From Nitrosarchaeum sp. (GTDB lineage Archaea > Thermoproteota > Nitrososphaeria > Nitrososphaerales > Nitrosopumilaceae), in NCBI GenBank assembly GCA_021414105.1, contig JAIOPB010000019.1, positions 1 to 63,088 on the forward strand: 63,088 bases of DNA, written 5' to 3'. The position numbers were made by a program, and so were the translations under genes. Below, piece after piece: positions 44,218 to 53,567 of the stretch; positions within the stretch are counted from its first letter, which is position 1, and every line of letters begins with the position of its first letter. The notes beneath the pieces are model-generated. The model made no database searches. It saw nothing but the letters and a program-made list of their open reading frames with translations, and was not told the origin of the DNA.

Positions 44218-45249
44218 ATGAACCCAGAACTCGTACCTGTTAGAGAAGAGTCTATTCGAGAAGATGGAATGCTTTTTGTAAGGACTGATGGTATTCTCGA
44301 AACAATGGTTAAGGCACCTTTGATACTTGCTGGCTTAATTATTGTAGCAATAGTGATGCCTCTTCAGACCTCATTCAGCTCTACTCGAACTCTTGAACTT
44401 GTCATTTACTCTGATGGATCCACACATGTATCTACACAGATAGACGTGGATCCATTAGAACCTGATTTTGAGCTTGATTTGTTTGGTAAATCAATAGATA
44501 ATTTTGTTGCAGTAGGGGATGCTGGATTTTTGTTATCTGAAGAAATAATTGAAGACAAAGCAATAATTGACACACTTGGTTCATCAAGTATTATAATTGA
44601 TTATGATATTCATGACTTAATTTCAAAAGAAGGACGAGTTTGGACATTCTCATTTGATTCTCCATCTGATTACACATTACTAATGCCAAAAAATTCAGTC
44701 ATAGTTGGAATAAGTGGTTTACCAAACAATATGGAAATAATAGATGAGCAAACAAAGCTAGATCTTACTACTGGATTATCTGAAATAAACTACATCTTTG
44801 GTGCACCAATAAATCCAACTACTCACAAACCTACAATTCCAGACGAATCATTATTTAATTATGTTAATGTTGCAGTTATTGTTGGCACAATTATAGCTGC
44901 AGTAATAGGTGGAGTATTAATACTAAAAAGAAAGCAACAAAAATCCTTACCATCAATTATACAAACAGAATCTATTTCTGAAAAAAAAATTGAAACAAAA
45001 TCTATTGACACAGAAACTATATTCAGTTTTAGACCTGAAATGCGTGAAGATGACAAAGAGATTGTGAAATTTATTTCTAATAATGGAGGTCAAGCACTTG
45101 AAAGTGAATTAAGAAAGAAATTTCTTCAACCAAGAACTACTATGTGGAGAGCTGTAAAAAGATTAGAGAGATTAGGAGTTATCGAAATTGATAAAAAAGA
45201 CTTACAAAATTTAGTAAAACTAAAAAAAGATTTGGAGGAAGAGAAATGA
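44218..45249 (+). CDS. Membrane-anchored wHTH regulator with external domain
   Basis: A 343-residue protein with a cytoplasmic N-terminus (1-33) and membrane helix 1 (about 34-52). An external beta-rich domain (about 55-215, with ISxxxGxxWTFSF and DLTTGLSEINYIFGAP) precedes membrane helix 2 (about 218-238). A linker leads to a cytoplasmic winged helix (about 275-335, KFISNNGGQALESEL to VIEIDKK). This is the layout of a one-component sensor that binds DNA (COG2512-like). ATG is 2 bp after the upstream regulator stop, and its end overlaps the next gene by 4 bp. Confidence 0.8.
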   Translation: MNPELVPVREESIREDGMLFVRTDGILETMVKAPLILAGLIIVAIVMPLQTSFSSTRTLELVIYSDGSTHVSTQIDVDPLEPDFELDLFGKSIDNFVAVGDAGFLLSEEIIEDKAIIDTLGSSSIIIDYDIHDLISKEGRVWTFSFDSPSDYTLLMPKNSVIVGISGLPNNMEIIDEQTKLDLTTGLSEINYIFGAPINPTTHKPTIPDESLFNYVNVAVIVGTIIAAVIGGVLILKRKQQKSLPSIIQTESISEKKIETKSIDTETIFSFRPEMREDDKEIVKFISNNGGQALESELRKKFLQPRTTMWRAVKRLERLGVIEIDKKDLQNLVKLKKDLEEEK

Positions 45250-46244
45250 AAAAAATAACCTCATTTGTATTGCTAATTTTAGTATCTAGTATGGTTCTAG
45301 GTGGTATGACTAATACTGTTCAAGCCCAAACTGATCCGTCTATTCTTTTAAAAATTGCAAAACATGCCCAGAAACAACTTGAAAATCAGATAAATCAAGA
45401 CTCATCAGATAAAATAAAACAACTTTTCAAAGATGGTGCACAACAAATTAAGGCCTTGGAAGAATCTCTTAGAAATAATGAAATTGATTTAGCAAAACAA
45501 CATTTTCTTTCTGCAATGAGAATATTCAAAGAAGTGTCTCAACAATTATCAATCAATCAATCTTCCCAAGCAGAAATGGCTACACTTAAAGCTACAGCAG
45601 AAGATCCTTCCGCTGATCTTCTTAGAATGCAAAACTATGTTGATAATCTCAAGACAATTGCTAAAAAATACAATACATCAATTGATTTTTCTGAGCTAGA
45701 CGATCTCTTTGTAACAGCAAAAAAACAGATCATAGATAGGCAATTTGATGATGCATTACAAACAATTAGCAAAATTAAACAAATTACTGTAGATTTCAAT
45801 AACAAAATTCGTGAATATGCATCTCAACAAGAGCAATCCCGTGCTAAAGAATATGCCCAAAAATACTTAGAACAACTGGATAGATTAATTGAAAATGCAA
45901 AGAACAAAGGCTTATCTGAAGATATTATCCAAAAACTTGAAACAGCTAGAGAAAATCTCTCCTCAGCAACAAACCCACATGAGATAATCAAACAAGTAAG
46001 AGAAATCATATCAATTAAAGAACAATTTGAATTAACAAAAAATGATCGACTAGAATCTAGAGTTATGCAAATTGAAAAAATATTATTTACATTATCTAAC
46101 TCTGATAAATTAAGTCAAACTGATCTAGAAGATGCTAAAAAAACACTTCAAACCATTAAACGCTATTTATCTCAAGGTGAATTTGAAACGGCAAATGAAT
46201 TATTACGATCATTGGCAACATTACTAGAACAATTTCAAGATTAA
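45246..46244 (+). CDS. Exported helical-bundle protein
   Basis: A 332-residue protein with a signal peptide (about 1-27, ending at QAQ) followed by a wholly helical, Gln/Lys-rich body with several hydrophobic heptad segments. There is no membrane helix. It overlaps the membrane regulator gene by 4 bp (ATGA), so the two should be translationally coupled. It might be the ligand, sensor cofactor or target of the regulator (inference). No family is recognised. Confidence 0.7.
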   Translation: MKKITSFVLLILVSSMVLGGMTNTVQAQTDPSILLKIAKHAQKQLENQINQDSSDKIKQLFKDGAQQIKALEESLRNNEIDLAKQHFLSAMRIFKEVSQQLSINQSSQAEMATLKATAEDPSADLLRMQNYVDNLKTIAKKYNTSIDFSELDDLFVTAKKQIIDRQFDDALQTISKIKQITVDFNNKIREYASQQEQSRAKEYAQKYLEQLDRLIENAKNKGLSEDIIQKLETARENLSSATNPHEIIKQVREIISIKEQFELTKNDRLESRVMQIEKILFTLSNSDKLSQTDLEDAKKTLQTIKRYLSQGEFETANELLRSLATLLEQFQD

Positions 46245-46290
46245 TCATCTTATCATAAACTTCATATACATTTTCTAAACAGAATTGAAC

Positions 46291-46485
46291 ATGGCTTCTA
46301 AGGCAATTACTGTTGGTGTAGGAATTCCAATGATCGTAGTTGGTGCTTTGATAGCGTGGTTATGGGCTCCATTACAAGGTGAAATGCAAAACACAGTAGA
46401 ATTTGTGGGAAGCTTGATTGGGATTTTAGGAGTAGTTTTCTTTATTTCTGGCTTATTCTATACAAAAGAACCTGTAATGCATTAA
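46291..46485 (+). CDS. Small two-helix membrane protein
   Basis: A 64-residue protein beginning MASKAITVG. Helix 1 is about 5-24 (GIPMIVVGALIAWLWAP) and helix 2 about 36-56. The frame extends to a TTG at 46285, but ATG at 46291 is preferred. No family is recognised. It lies 46 bp after the exported helical protein and may be in the same transcript. Confidence 0.6.
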   Translation: MASKAITVGVGIPMIVVGALIAWLWAPLQGEMQNTVEFVGSLIGILGVVFFISGLFYTKEPVMH

Positions 46486-46529
46486 TCAAAACTCATTGAA
46501 TAAATAATGAAAAAAATTACCACAATTAC

Positions 46530-47243
46530 TTGAAAGTTAGACTATTTGAGATATTTACATCAGTCGAAGGAGAAGGAATTCTTTATGGTACAAAAACGCT
46601 TTTTGTTAGATTAGCTGGTTGTCCATTTACTTGTTTTTATTGTGATACCAAAGAATCACTTCCACTTGATTCTGGAAAAGAATACACAATTGAGGATGCA
46701 TGTAAACTAATAGATTCTAATCTCAAAAATCAGACATATAAAGTAAATTTCACAGGTGGTGATCCATTAATTCAACATGATGCAGTAGCTGAACTTGCAA
46801 AATATATTCAAACTAAAAAAATTCCAACATATCTCGAATCATCATGCTTTGATTCTGACAGATTCAATCACGTATTACCCTTTATTGATATTGTTAAAAT
46901 AGAATTTAAGACAAAAGATTCTGATTTTGTAGATTCTAAACACTATGAAAGATTAATTGATAATGCAATGAAATGTCTTCAATCATCTGTTGCATCTAAA
47001 AAAACTACATATATCAAAATAGTTGTAAGCTCCAAAACTAAATTAGAAGATTTTAAAGATTTGGTTGATAAAATATTTCATATTATTTCAAAGCAAGACA
47101 TTGATGGATTCATTATACAACCAACATATGGTATTGCAGAACCTTCATTAGATCTGCTACTAAATTTGTATGACATAGTTTATCCACATTACATTGATGT
47201 CAAAGTTGTACCTCAACTTCATAAATTCATTGGAGCACCATAA
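46530..47243 (+). CDS. queE: 7-carboxy-7-deazaguanine synthase
   Basis: A 237-residue radical SAM enzyme with the QueE CxxxCxxC cluster motif (CPFTCFYC, near 31) and the SVEGEGI opening that binds the pterin substrate. The TGGDPL motif near 76 is the SAM-binding glycine-rich region. It makes CDG for 7-deazaguanine tRNA modification (archaeosine). TTG start at 46530, because the upstream ATG at 46507 runs into a stop. Confidence 0.93.
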   Translation: MKVRLFEIFTSVEGEGILYGTKTLFVRLAGCPFTCFYCDTKESLPLDSGKEYTIEDACKLIDSNLKNQTYKVNFTGGDPLIQHDAVAELAKYIQTKKIPTYLESSCFDSDRFNHVLPFIDIVKIEFKTKDSDFVDSKHYERLIDNAMKCLQSSVASKKTTYIKIVVSSKTKLEDFKDLVDKIFHIISKQDIDGFIIQPTYGIAEPSLDLLLNLYDIVYPHYIDVKVVPQLHKFIGAP

Positions 47244-47294
47244 TCTTACTTCCAGCCTAGAAATCAGATTAGGTTCAAATACTAGAAAAAATCT

Positions 47295-47864
47295 GTGAAA
47301 ACATCAATGGATAAAGAACGTGTAAAAAAACTCGTTAGAGAACTAATCATAGAAATTGGTGAAGATCCTACACGTGAGGGTCTTAAAGATACTCCTGAAA
47401 GAATTGCAAATATGTATCAGGAAATATTTGATGGATATGAGTCTGATTCTGAATTATCAGTACAATTCTCTGAAGATTCTGATGTAGTTATTGCACGTAA
47501 TATTCAGTTTTATTCGATGTGTGAACACCACATGTTGCCATTTTTTGGAAAAATTCACATAGCATATTCTCCTAACGGCAGAGTTTTTGGAATCTCAAAA
47601 CTGGTAAGATTAGTTGAAAAATACTCTAAAAGACTACAAATTCAAGAACGACTAACCAAAAATATAGCTGATGAATTATTTGCTCAGGGCGTAAAAGGAG
47701 TAGTAGTTTTAGCTGATGCAGAACATTTCTGTATGAAAATGCGTGGAGTTAGAAATGATGCAATACTTACCACATCTGCATATAGAGGAATTTATGAAAA
47801 TAGGGAGGAAAAAGAGAACATTATGACTATGATTAGACGACGTACCTCCGACATATCACTTTAG
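47295..47864 (+). CDS. folE: GTP cyclohydrolase I
   Basis: A 189-residue type IA enzyme. The zinc ligands appear in SMCEHHMLPFFG near 76 and HFCMKMRGV near 147, and a substrate-site IAYSPNGRV-GISKLVR segment lies near 92-108. It makes 7,8-dihydroneopterin triphosphate, the first step of queuosine/archaeosine and pterin synthesis. Start is GTG 47295 or ATG 47307. It follows queE by about 50 bp. Confidence 0.95.
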   Translation: MKTSMDKERVKKLVRELIIEIGEDPTREGLKDTPERIANMYQEIFDGYESDSELSVQFSEDSDVVIARNIQFYSMCEHHMLPFFGKIHIAYSPNGRVFGISKLVRLVEKYSKRLQIQERLTKNIADELFAQGVKGVVVLADAEHFCMKMRGVRNDAILTTSAYRGIYENREEKENIMTMIRRRTSDISL

Positions 47865-47907
47865 GTTCTCCTGAAAAATTAAATAATCAATCTTTTAGAC
47901 AAAAACC

Positions 47908-48159
47908 ATGGGAGCTAATCCTAATGTCCACATTCCAAAAGAATCATGGCCTAATTGGACATGGTATGCAATTGAATTTGGAATTGTTATTGCAATTTCA
48001 ATGTTAGTTTCAAGAGAAATTACCAATTCCATACAAGGACTAACTCCAGCAATCCAAAATTATGTATTCATGGGAATTGTTGGTGGAATATTCTTTATTT
48101 GGTATATTATAATTAGAAATTTTGTTTTCAAAAAGAAGATTCTTGATAACAAATACTAA
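47908..48159 (+). CDS. Small membrane protein, 83 aa
   Basis: Two predicted membrane helices, at about 16-34 (WYAIEFGIVIAISMLV) and 51-70 (YVFMGIVGGIFFIWYIII), and a basic C-terminus (KKKILDNK). No family is recognised. It ends 1 bp from the convergent queC stop. Confidence 0.65.
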   Translation: MGANPNVHIPKESWPNWTWYAIEFGIVIAISMLVSREITNSIQGLTPAIQNYVFMGIVGGIFFIWYIIIRNFVFKKKILDNKY

Positions 48160-48160
48160 A

Positions 48161-48835
48161 CTATTTTAGATATTTTGTTTTGTCTATAATACCAGCTTTT
48201 TGAAAGGCTATTTTTCTATTATTACAAGATTCACAACTACCGCAATGATATTTTTTGTTGGAATAACAACTCCATGTTTTGAAAATGGAATTACCCAAAG
48301 TTTTGAAACCACTTTTTAGTAAGTCACTTTTTGAAAGACCCTCACGATACGGTGACCATATTTTGATATTTTTTCGTAATCCTGAATTTATTCCATCAAT
48401 CTCACCTTGATTAAAAGCTGATTCTAGCTTTTTTGCAAATATTGGTCTGCAATCAGGATAGTGTTTATCACCTGTATGCGCACCATATGCTACAAATGGT
48501 GCATTAAGAGTAAACGCCCATGCTGAAGCTACTGATAGAAATACTGCATTTCTAATTGGAACAACAATGGAATAATCAAACTGGCTTGGAATTTTCCTCT
48601 TTGAACTAGTCAAAACATTAGAATCTCCATACAATTCTTTCATAAAACCAATATCGATAATTTTATGCTGTTTTAGTCCAAGCTTCTTTGCAAAAGTTTT
48701 TGCTGCAACAATTTCTCTGTTTGCTTTTTGACCATATGAAAATGAAATTCCATAAAGATCATACTTTGATTTCAGATAACTAACTACACAAACTGAATCT
48801 ACTCCACCACTAAACAAGATAACTGCTTTTTTCAT
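48161..48835 (-). CDS. queC: 7-cyano-7-deazaguanine synthase
   Basis: A 224-residue PP-loop ATPase with LFSGGVDSV at residues 7-15 and a C-terminal zinc site (C-x8-C-x2-C-x2-C: SCYSNKKYHCGSCESC). It converts CDG to preQ0 using ATP and ammonia. With FolE and QueE it gives three of the steps to preQ0. No QueD/PTPS is seen in this window. Sits downstream of thrB with a 16-bp gap. Confidence 0.93.
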   Translation of the reverse strand: MKKAVILFSGGVDSVCVVSYLKSKYDLYGISFSYGQKANREIVAAKTFAKKLGLKQHKIIDIGFMKELYGDSNVLTSSKRKIPSQFDYSIVVPIRNAVFLSVASAWAFTLNAPFVAYGAHTGDKHYPDCRPIFAKKLESAFNQGEIDGINSGLRKNIKIWSPYREGLSKSDLLKSGFKTLGNSIFKTWSCYSNKKYHCGSCESCNNRKIAFQKAGIIDKTKYLK

Positions 48836-48851
48836 AACTTCACTTTCTTGA

Positions 48852-49775
48852 TTATTTTTTTATTACTAGTGCACCCTTACTTGGTTTACAAATTACAGTT
48901 TGACATTTGGTATTTGCTGATGCAAATCCTCTAGACATTGCTAAACTTATCTTCTTTAAATCTGCTGAACTCTTTGAAAATGCAATTACTGAAGGACCTG
49001 CACCACTAATTGTCACACCAAATGCACCAGCCTTGAGAGCATTTTCTTTAACCTTGGCAAATCCTGGTATCATGTGTTGTCTTGCAGGCTCTACGATCAC
49101 ATCTTTTATGGAATCTCCTATCAACTTGGGATCTTTTTTCATAAATCCTGCAACAATTGCTGCAGCATTTGACAAATTTGCAATACTGTCAACCAATCTG
49201 ACTTTTTTAGGTATTACACCTCGTGATACTTTGGTTTTCTTTTTTGGAACCTTAAGTTTTGGAACTGCAACACACATTCTTAGATTCATTGGTGGTCTAA
49301 TCTTGATTACATTTAGAGGGTTTGTCCTTACTATTACAAATCCTCCCAATACTGATGCTGCTACATTATCATAATGAACAGAACCTGCACTGGCCTTTTC
49401 TCCAGATCCAGCAAATTCTACAAGCGTGTTTTCATCTAATTTCAATTCATACATTTTATCAAACGCAATTACAGTAGCTGCTGCTGAAGCTGCACTACTA
49501 CCCATTCCAAATCCTGCAGGAACACCCTTTTTGATTTTAATTTCTATACCATCTTTTATTTTGAATTTTTTTATCATGTTTTTAACAACTAATCCCGCTG
49601 TGTTGTTGTCTGGATTTGTTGGAATATTATCTTCAGTGACTATGCTTATCCCACTTTTCTTTTTTGTTAAAGTAACTTCATCAAAAAAAGCATCAACTGC
49701 TAATCCAAACACATCAAATCCTGGACCCAAATTTGCAGTAGAAGATGGTGCTCTTACAGTAACCTTTGATGCCAC
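48852..49775 (-). CDS. thrB: Homoserine kinase
   Basis: A 307-residue GHMP kinase. Landmarks are the N-terminal APSSTANLGPGFD motif, the ATP loop PAGFGMGSSAASAAA near 87-101 and a C-terminal FGVTISGAGPS near 252. It phosphorylates homoserine on the way to threonine. Start is GTG, overlapping the GPN GTPase stop by one base. Confidence 0.93.
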   Translation of the reverse strand: MASKVTVRAPSSTANLGPGFDVFGLAVDAFFDEVTLTKKKSGISIVTEDNIPTNPDNNTAGLVVKNMIKKFKIKDGIEIKIKKGVPAGFGMGSSAASAAATVIAFDKMYELKLDENTLVEFAGSGEKASAGSVHYDNVAASVLGGFVIVRTNPLNVIKIRPPMNLRMCVAVPKLKVPKKKTKVSRGVIPKKVRLVDSIANLSNAAAIVAGFMKKDPKLIGDSIKDVIVEPARQHMIPGFAKVKENALKAGAFGVTISGAGPSVIAFSKSSADLKKISLAMSRGFASANTKCQTVICKPSKGALVIKK

Positions 49776-50533
49776 TAGTCTTCTACCTCTTCGCCCAAGT
49801 TAAGAATTCTGCTTAGTGCTCCCTCCAAGTTTACTAATCCTTCCCCCGTAACATTAGAAACTGGAATCAAACCTTGAGCAAAACCGCCTAGATTCAAACC
49901 TCGCAAAATATTTGTAGTTAAACTGTATGTCTCTCCATCTGCCTCTTTGGCAATGGCATTCTCTAATAATTTTAAATTACTTGACCACTCTAAAATATCT
50001 TTTAGTTTAGAACCTATTAGATCTGTTTTGGTAATGATGTTAATTGTTGGCAAATTCAAGCGTAATCTTATTGATGTTGCAAGAAGAGCAATTGAGACAA
50101 AGTTTACTGGTGTAGTAATTAATGCACCGTCAAAAAGAAATATGTTTGTTTTTTCTTCAGATGAAATATTTTCTACAACAAAGCGACCACTAGAACGATA
50201 TGCAAATAATTCAATTTGACCAGGTGTATCTACAATTAGATAATCTGGATTTACTTTACCAATATGCTCTTGAATCTCATCAATCTTAGAAGCAATTAGG
50301 TCATTTGCCATGACTACAGCACCATTTGGACCTAGATCATATTTTTGCATTATATCTATAACATCGACATAATCTCTAACATCAATATCACATGTATAGG
50401 GTAAATTCCTAACACCAGGATCCAAATTCAATACAGCTGCAAATGCACTATTTTCTGTATAATACTCATACAGTTTAGATGTTAAAAGAGATTTTCCTGC
50501 TCCTGCTGTTCCTGTTACAAAAATTGATTTCAA
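49775..50533 (-). CDS. GPN-loop GTPase
   Basis: A 252-residue G-protein with the P-loop GTAGAGKSLL near 7, the GPN motif in LGPNGAV near 70 and a TKTD-type base-recognition segment in INIITKTDLIG near 163. Archaeal and eukaryotic GPN proteins act as dimers and have roles in RNA polymerase II/III assembly (eukaryotes). The archaeal role is less sure. Start is TTG at 50533. It overlaps thrB by one base. Confidence 0.92.
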   Translation of the reverse strand: MKSIFVTGTAGAGKSLLTSKLYEYYTENSAFAAVLNLDPGVRNLPYTCDIDVRDYVDVIDIMQKYDLGPNGAVVMANDLIASKIDEIQEHIGKVNPDYLIVDTPGQIELFAYRSSGRFVVENISSEEKTNIFLFDGALITTPVNFVSIALLATSIRLRLNLPTINIITKTDLIGSKLKDILEWSSNLKLLENAIAKEADGETYSLTTNILRGLNLGGFAQGLIPVSNVTGEGLVNLEGALSRILNLGEEVED

Positions 50534-50663
50534 TACTATCTAAATTTTCTTTCTTGGCTTATATTTCAAACTAGTCACTTTTGATCTTGCTTCTTCAAAA
50601 TATACCATAATGGCAATCAATAACTAACTAAAATTCCAACTGATCTATAACTTGTAGCATTAC

Positions 50664-50826
50664 ATGAAATTTGTGATTCAGAAATCTATTGATGAAAAAG
50701 AGACACATCTAAAAGAACTAGTTATCAAATTATTAGAAGAAAAACTTTTCAGACTATGATCTTTTGGATTCATTATTTGCTGAAGTCAAACAAGAAATTC
50801 AAAAAAACTGCCAACTAACTAGCTAA
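50664..50826 (+). pseudogene. Frameshifted small gene (about 54 aa if repaired)
   Basis: The frame from ATG 50664 (MKFVIQKSIDEKETHL...) stops after 31 codons at 50757-50759. A second frame, shifted by one base, continues with DYDLLDSLFAEVKQEIQKN to TAA at 50824-50826. The two halves join into one helical protein. The break lies near the AAAAACTTTTC run. It could be a decayed gene, a sequencing error or a programmed shift. No family is recognised. Confidence 0.45.
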
Positions 50827-50925
50827 TTTCTTAGTTTTTCAAAATTTGTGCCTAGATACAGGCATTCAATATTGTTACTAAAATTTAGTCAACTTTCATA
50901 TTTGAATCTATAAAAAAAATTATCG

Positions 50926-51942
50926 ATGAATTGGAGAATTATCGCTATTCCTGCAACTCTTATTCCTATTTTCATTATAGCGATTCAATTTGATATAAAA
51001 TTTGAAGATGTAATGGCAATTGGAGTTATTCCATTTGTAGCAGCCGTAATTGCCATGATGATAAAACTAGGTCTTCAAGGAATAAAATTTGCATACATTG
51101 CACACAAATATCTTGGGAAATTCGATTCTTTTTGGAAGTTATGTGGTGTTAGAATTGGAAGTGAATTTATCAAATTTACCACTCCGATGTTTGTGGGTGC
51201 AGAATTTGTTATAATTTACTATTTACATAAAAAAGGAGTTGCACCTTCAAAATCTACTTGGATTGCAATAATGGATATAGTCACTGAAGTTTTTGCAGGA
51301 GGCTTGTTATCAATTATGGCCGGCATTTTTGCATTGATGAATGGAGCATATGTTGTGGGCGCTATAATTTTAGGAATTAGCATTACTGTAACTTCATTAT
51401 GGATGGTTCTGTTCTTTTTATCTTCTAAGAGAACTTTTCAAGTTCCAAGGATCTTTGTTAGTTTAACTAAACGATTTGTTAAAGTAAAGGGAGAAAAATA
51501 CATTGAGCAGACTAATTCCTGGATGGAAGAAGTTTGTACAATGAGTAGACAAAATCTTAGAACAACAGAATCAAAAAAAGTCTTTACTATCTCTTTTCTA
51601 TTCTCGCTTGCCTCTTGGTCATTTTATGGAATATCATTTATGATAATTGCAATGGGAACAGAATACATGATTGGTATTTTTGATTCAATCATGGCCGTAA
51701 TGGGTGCAAATGCAATTGGAAACCTACCAATCACATTAGGTGGTTCTGGATTGGCAGAGTTTGGCATTGTTGCATATCTGAATAACTTGGATCCATTCAA
51801 TCTTACTATCTCTCAAGGAACAGTTGCATGGGATGCAGTAATTGGTTGGAGAATTGCTACTTACTATGTACCTATTTTGATAACTTGGCTTTTACTGGTA
51901 AAACTAGCCTTGAGTAAAATCCCAAAGAAAGAAAAATTATAG
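50926..51942 (+). CDS. Lysylphosphatidylglycerol-synthase-type flippase-like membrane protein
   Basis: A 338-residue integral membrane protein of the UPF0104/LPG-synthase-transmembrane type, with about eight helices and the pattern GSEFIKFTTP near 77, the long GANAIGNLPITLGGSGLAEFG segment near 268 (partly shown) and a final W-x-x-RI-TYY helix. Members move lipids or glycolipids across membranes. A glycosyltransferase gene lies 2 kb away, but a link is not shown. Confidence 0.75.
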   Translation: MNWRIIAIPATLIPIFIIAIQFDIKFEDVMAIGVIPFVAAVIAMMIKLGLQGIKFAYIAHKYLGKFDSFWKLCGVRIGSEFIKFTTPMFVGAEFVIIYYLHKKGVAPSKSTWIAIMDIVTEVFAGGLLSIMAGIFALMNGAYVVGAIILGISITVTSLWMVLFFLSSKRTFQVPRIFVSLTKRFVKVKGEKYIEQTNSWMEEVCTMSRQNLRTTESKKVFTISFLFSLASWSFYGISFMIIAMGTEYMIGIFDSIMAVMGANAIGNLPITLGGSGLAEFGIVAYLNNLDPFNLTISQGTVAWDAVIGWRIATYYVPILITWLLLVKLALSKIPKKEKL

Positions 51943-52017
51943 AAATCATTCTAATCCAAAATGCTAGTACGCATAGTTGATCAAAAAAGTTATCTATTTT
52001 GTGACATGTTCATAATT

Positions 52018-52194
52018 ATGGCAAAAAAATTTGCTTGTGGTGATGTTGTAAATGGTTGTGGTTGGTCTACAACTGCAAATGATGAAAATGAGCTGTTTCA
52101 AAAGATATCTGAACACGCCAAAAACAATCATGATATGACTAGTATTCCCAATGAGATTATTCAGAAAGTGAAATCTAAAATCCAAGAAGTTTAA
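52018..52194 (+). CDS. DUF1059 family small protein
   Basis: A 58-residue protein starting MAKKFACGD, with two cysteines in CGDVVNGCGW, a HAKNNHD helix and a VKSKIQE tail as in DUF1059. The frame extends upstream to ATG at 51961, but that N-terminus is unlike the family, so ATG 52018 is chosen. It is the second member in the window (see 34017). Confidence 0.75.
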   Translation: MAKKFACGDVVNGCGWSTTANDENELFQKISEHAKNNHDMTSIPNEIIQKVKSKIQEV

Positions 52195-52308
52195 TTCATG
52201 TCTCACTATTTGACAGTCAGAAAAAATCAGCAAATATCATATCAATTTGATTTTATATGGCAAAATAAGCATAGAAACCACTTTATCTTTTAACGAATTT
52301 TTTGATTT

Positions 52309-53109
52309 ATGGATTTTAAAGATAAAATTGTACTAATCACAGGTGCTTCATCTGGAATAGGTAAAGAAGTTGCTATACAATTTGCCAAAAAAGGCTCCAA
52401 TGTGATTTTAGTTGCACGAAGAAAACAAAAATTAGAACAAATAGCTGATGATCTAAAAAAATTCAACATCTCTACTATGATTTGTGAATGTGATGTTTCT
52501 GATAAATTACAAGTAGAGAAAATGTCCAAACTTGTTTTAGAAAAATATGGTTCTATTGATATTTTAGTAAATAATGCTGGTTTTGCAATTTATGGTTCTG
52601 TTTTTGATTTAACAACTGAAGAAATTGAATCACAGATGGCAACAAATTATTTTGGTATGATTTACTGTATTAAAAATTTTCTTCCATCAATGCTTGAAAA
52701 AAAATCTGGACATATTGTTAACGTGGCTTCTGTTGCCGCAAGTTTTGGTTTACCTGGAATTGCATCTTACTGTGCATCAAAGTTTGCAATGTTGGGTTTT
52801 TCAGAAGGTCTAAAACATGAGCTTAATAGAACTGGTGTTGGAATAACAGTTGTAAGTCCAATAATGGTTCGAACTGACTTTTTTGATCATCCTTCTTTTA
52901 AAAAAATGCCAAAATATTCGCCACTATCTATTAGTGATAAAACAGTCACAAAAGCAATCTTAAGAGCTGCAAATTCACCACGATTAGAAATTATAGTTCC
53001 TTCAGTAGTTCGCGGTGCTGTATGGATGAAAAATACATTTCCATATTTGATTAATCCTATTTTGGGTATGGCTTTTAAAAAACAATTAAACTCTAAAACA
53101 AAAAACTAG
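52309..53109 (+). CDS. SDR-family oxidoreductase
   Basis: A 266-residue classical SDR with TGASSGIG near 11, NNAG near 87, NVASVAA, and the YCASKFA active-site motif near 152. An R-R-K after strand 2 favours NADP. The basic C-terminal tail is longer than usual. Substrate unknown. It is convergent with the acidic protein gene at 53112. Confidence 0.85.
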   Translation: MDFKDKIVLITGASSGIGKEVAIQFAKKGSNVILVARRKQKLEQIADDLKKFNISTMICECDVSDKLQVEKMSKLVLEKYGSIDILVNNAGFAIYGSVFDLTTEEIESQMATNYFGMIYCIKNFLPSMLEKKSGHIVNVASVAASFGLPGIASYCASKFAMLGFSEGLKHELNRTGVGITVVSPIMVRTDFFDHPSFKKMPKYSPLSISDKTVTKAILRAANSPRLEIIVPSVVRGAVWMKNTFPYLINPILGMAFKKQLNSKTKN

Positions 53110-53111
53110 CT

Positions 53112-53555
53112 TTATTCTTCTAATTCTTCATCTACAGATGCGCTAGATCCTACATCAAGTAACTCCATTTCTTTTAATTCAAATTGATATATTGCATTCA
53201 TATCGATTTCTTTTTCTTTTTGGAGGTACTCTGCTACCTTTTTACTTAATGGTGCTTTATGTTGATCAAAAATAAACTCGTAGACTACTCCTTTTTCTAA
53301 ATCTGATGTTTTAATTTTTTTTGATAAATCAAATGTAACTATATGTCTACCATCTTCAATTGGATCATATACTTGCGCGTCAATTTTATTGTCTGAACCA
53401 TAAATTTCAAGAATATATCCAGCTCTTTTTAGCTCTTCTGGTTTCTCAAACTTTGCATTTTGAATTTCATCAGAAACCCAATCTGGAATGTCATCCTTTT
53501 TAGATGATTTTTTTTCTTTCTTAGTTGATTTCTCTTCGTCTGTCTTTTTTACCAT
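53112..53555 (-). CDS. Acidic/basic hypothetical protein, 147 aa
   Basis: The first 25 residues are a disordered Lys/Glu/Ser-rich arm, and the rest is a beta-rich domain with an acidic tail. No family is recognised. It lies 12 bp after the zinc protein gene in the same direction, so the two could be partners. Confidence 0.55.
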   Translation of the reverse strand: MVKKTDEEKSTKKEKKSSKKDDIPDWVSDEIQNAKFEKPEELKRAGYILEIYGSDNKIDAQVYDPIEDGRHIVTFDLSKKIKTSDLEKGVVYEFIFDQHKAPLSKKVAEYLQKEKEIDMNAIYQFELKEMELLDVGSSASVDEELEE

Positions 53556-53567
53556 AAAATAACAACT

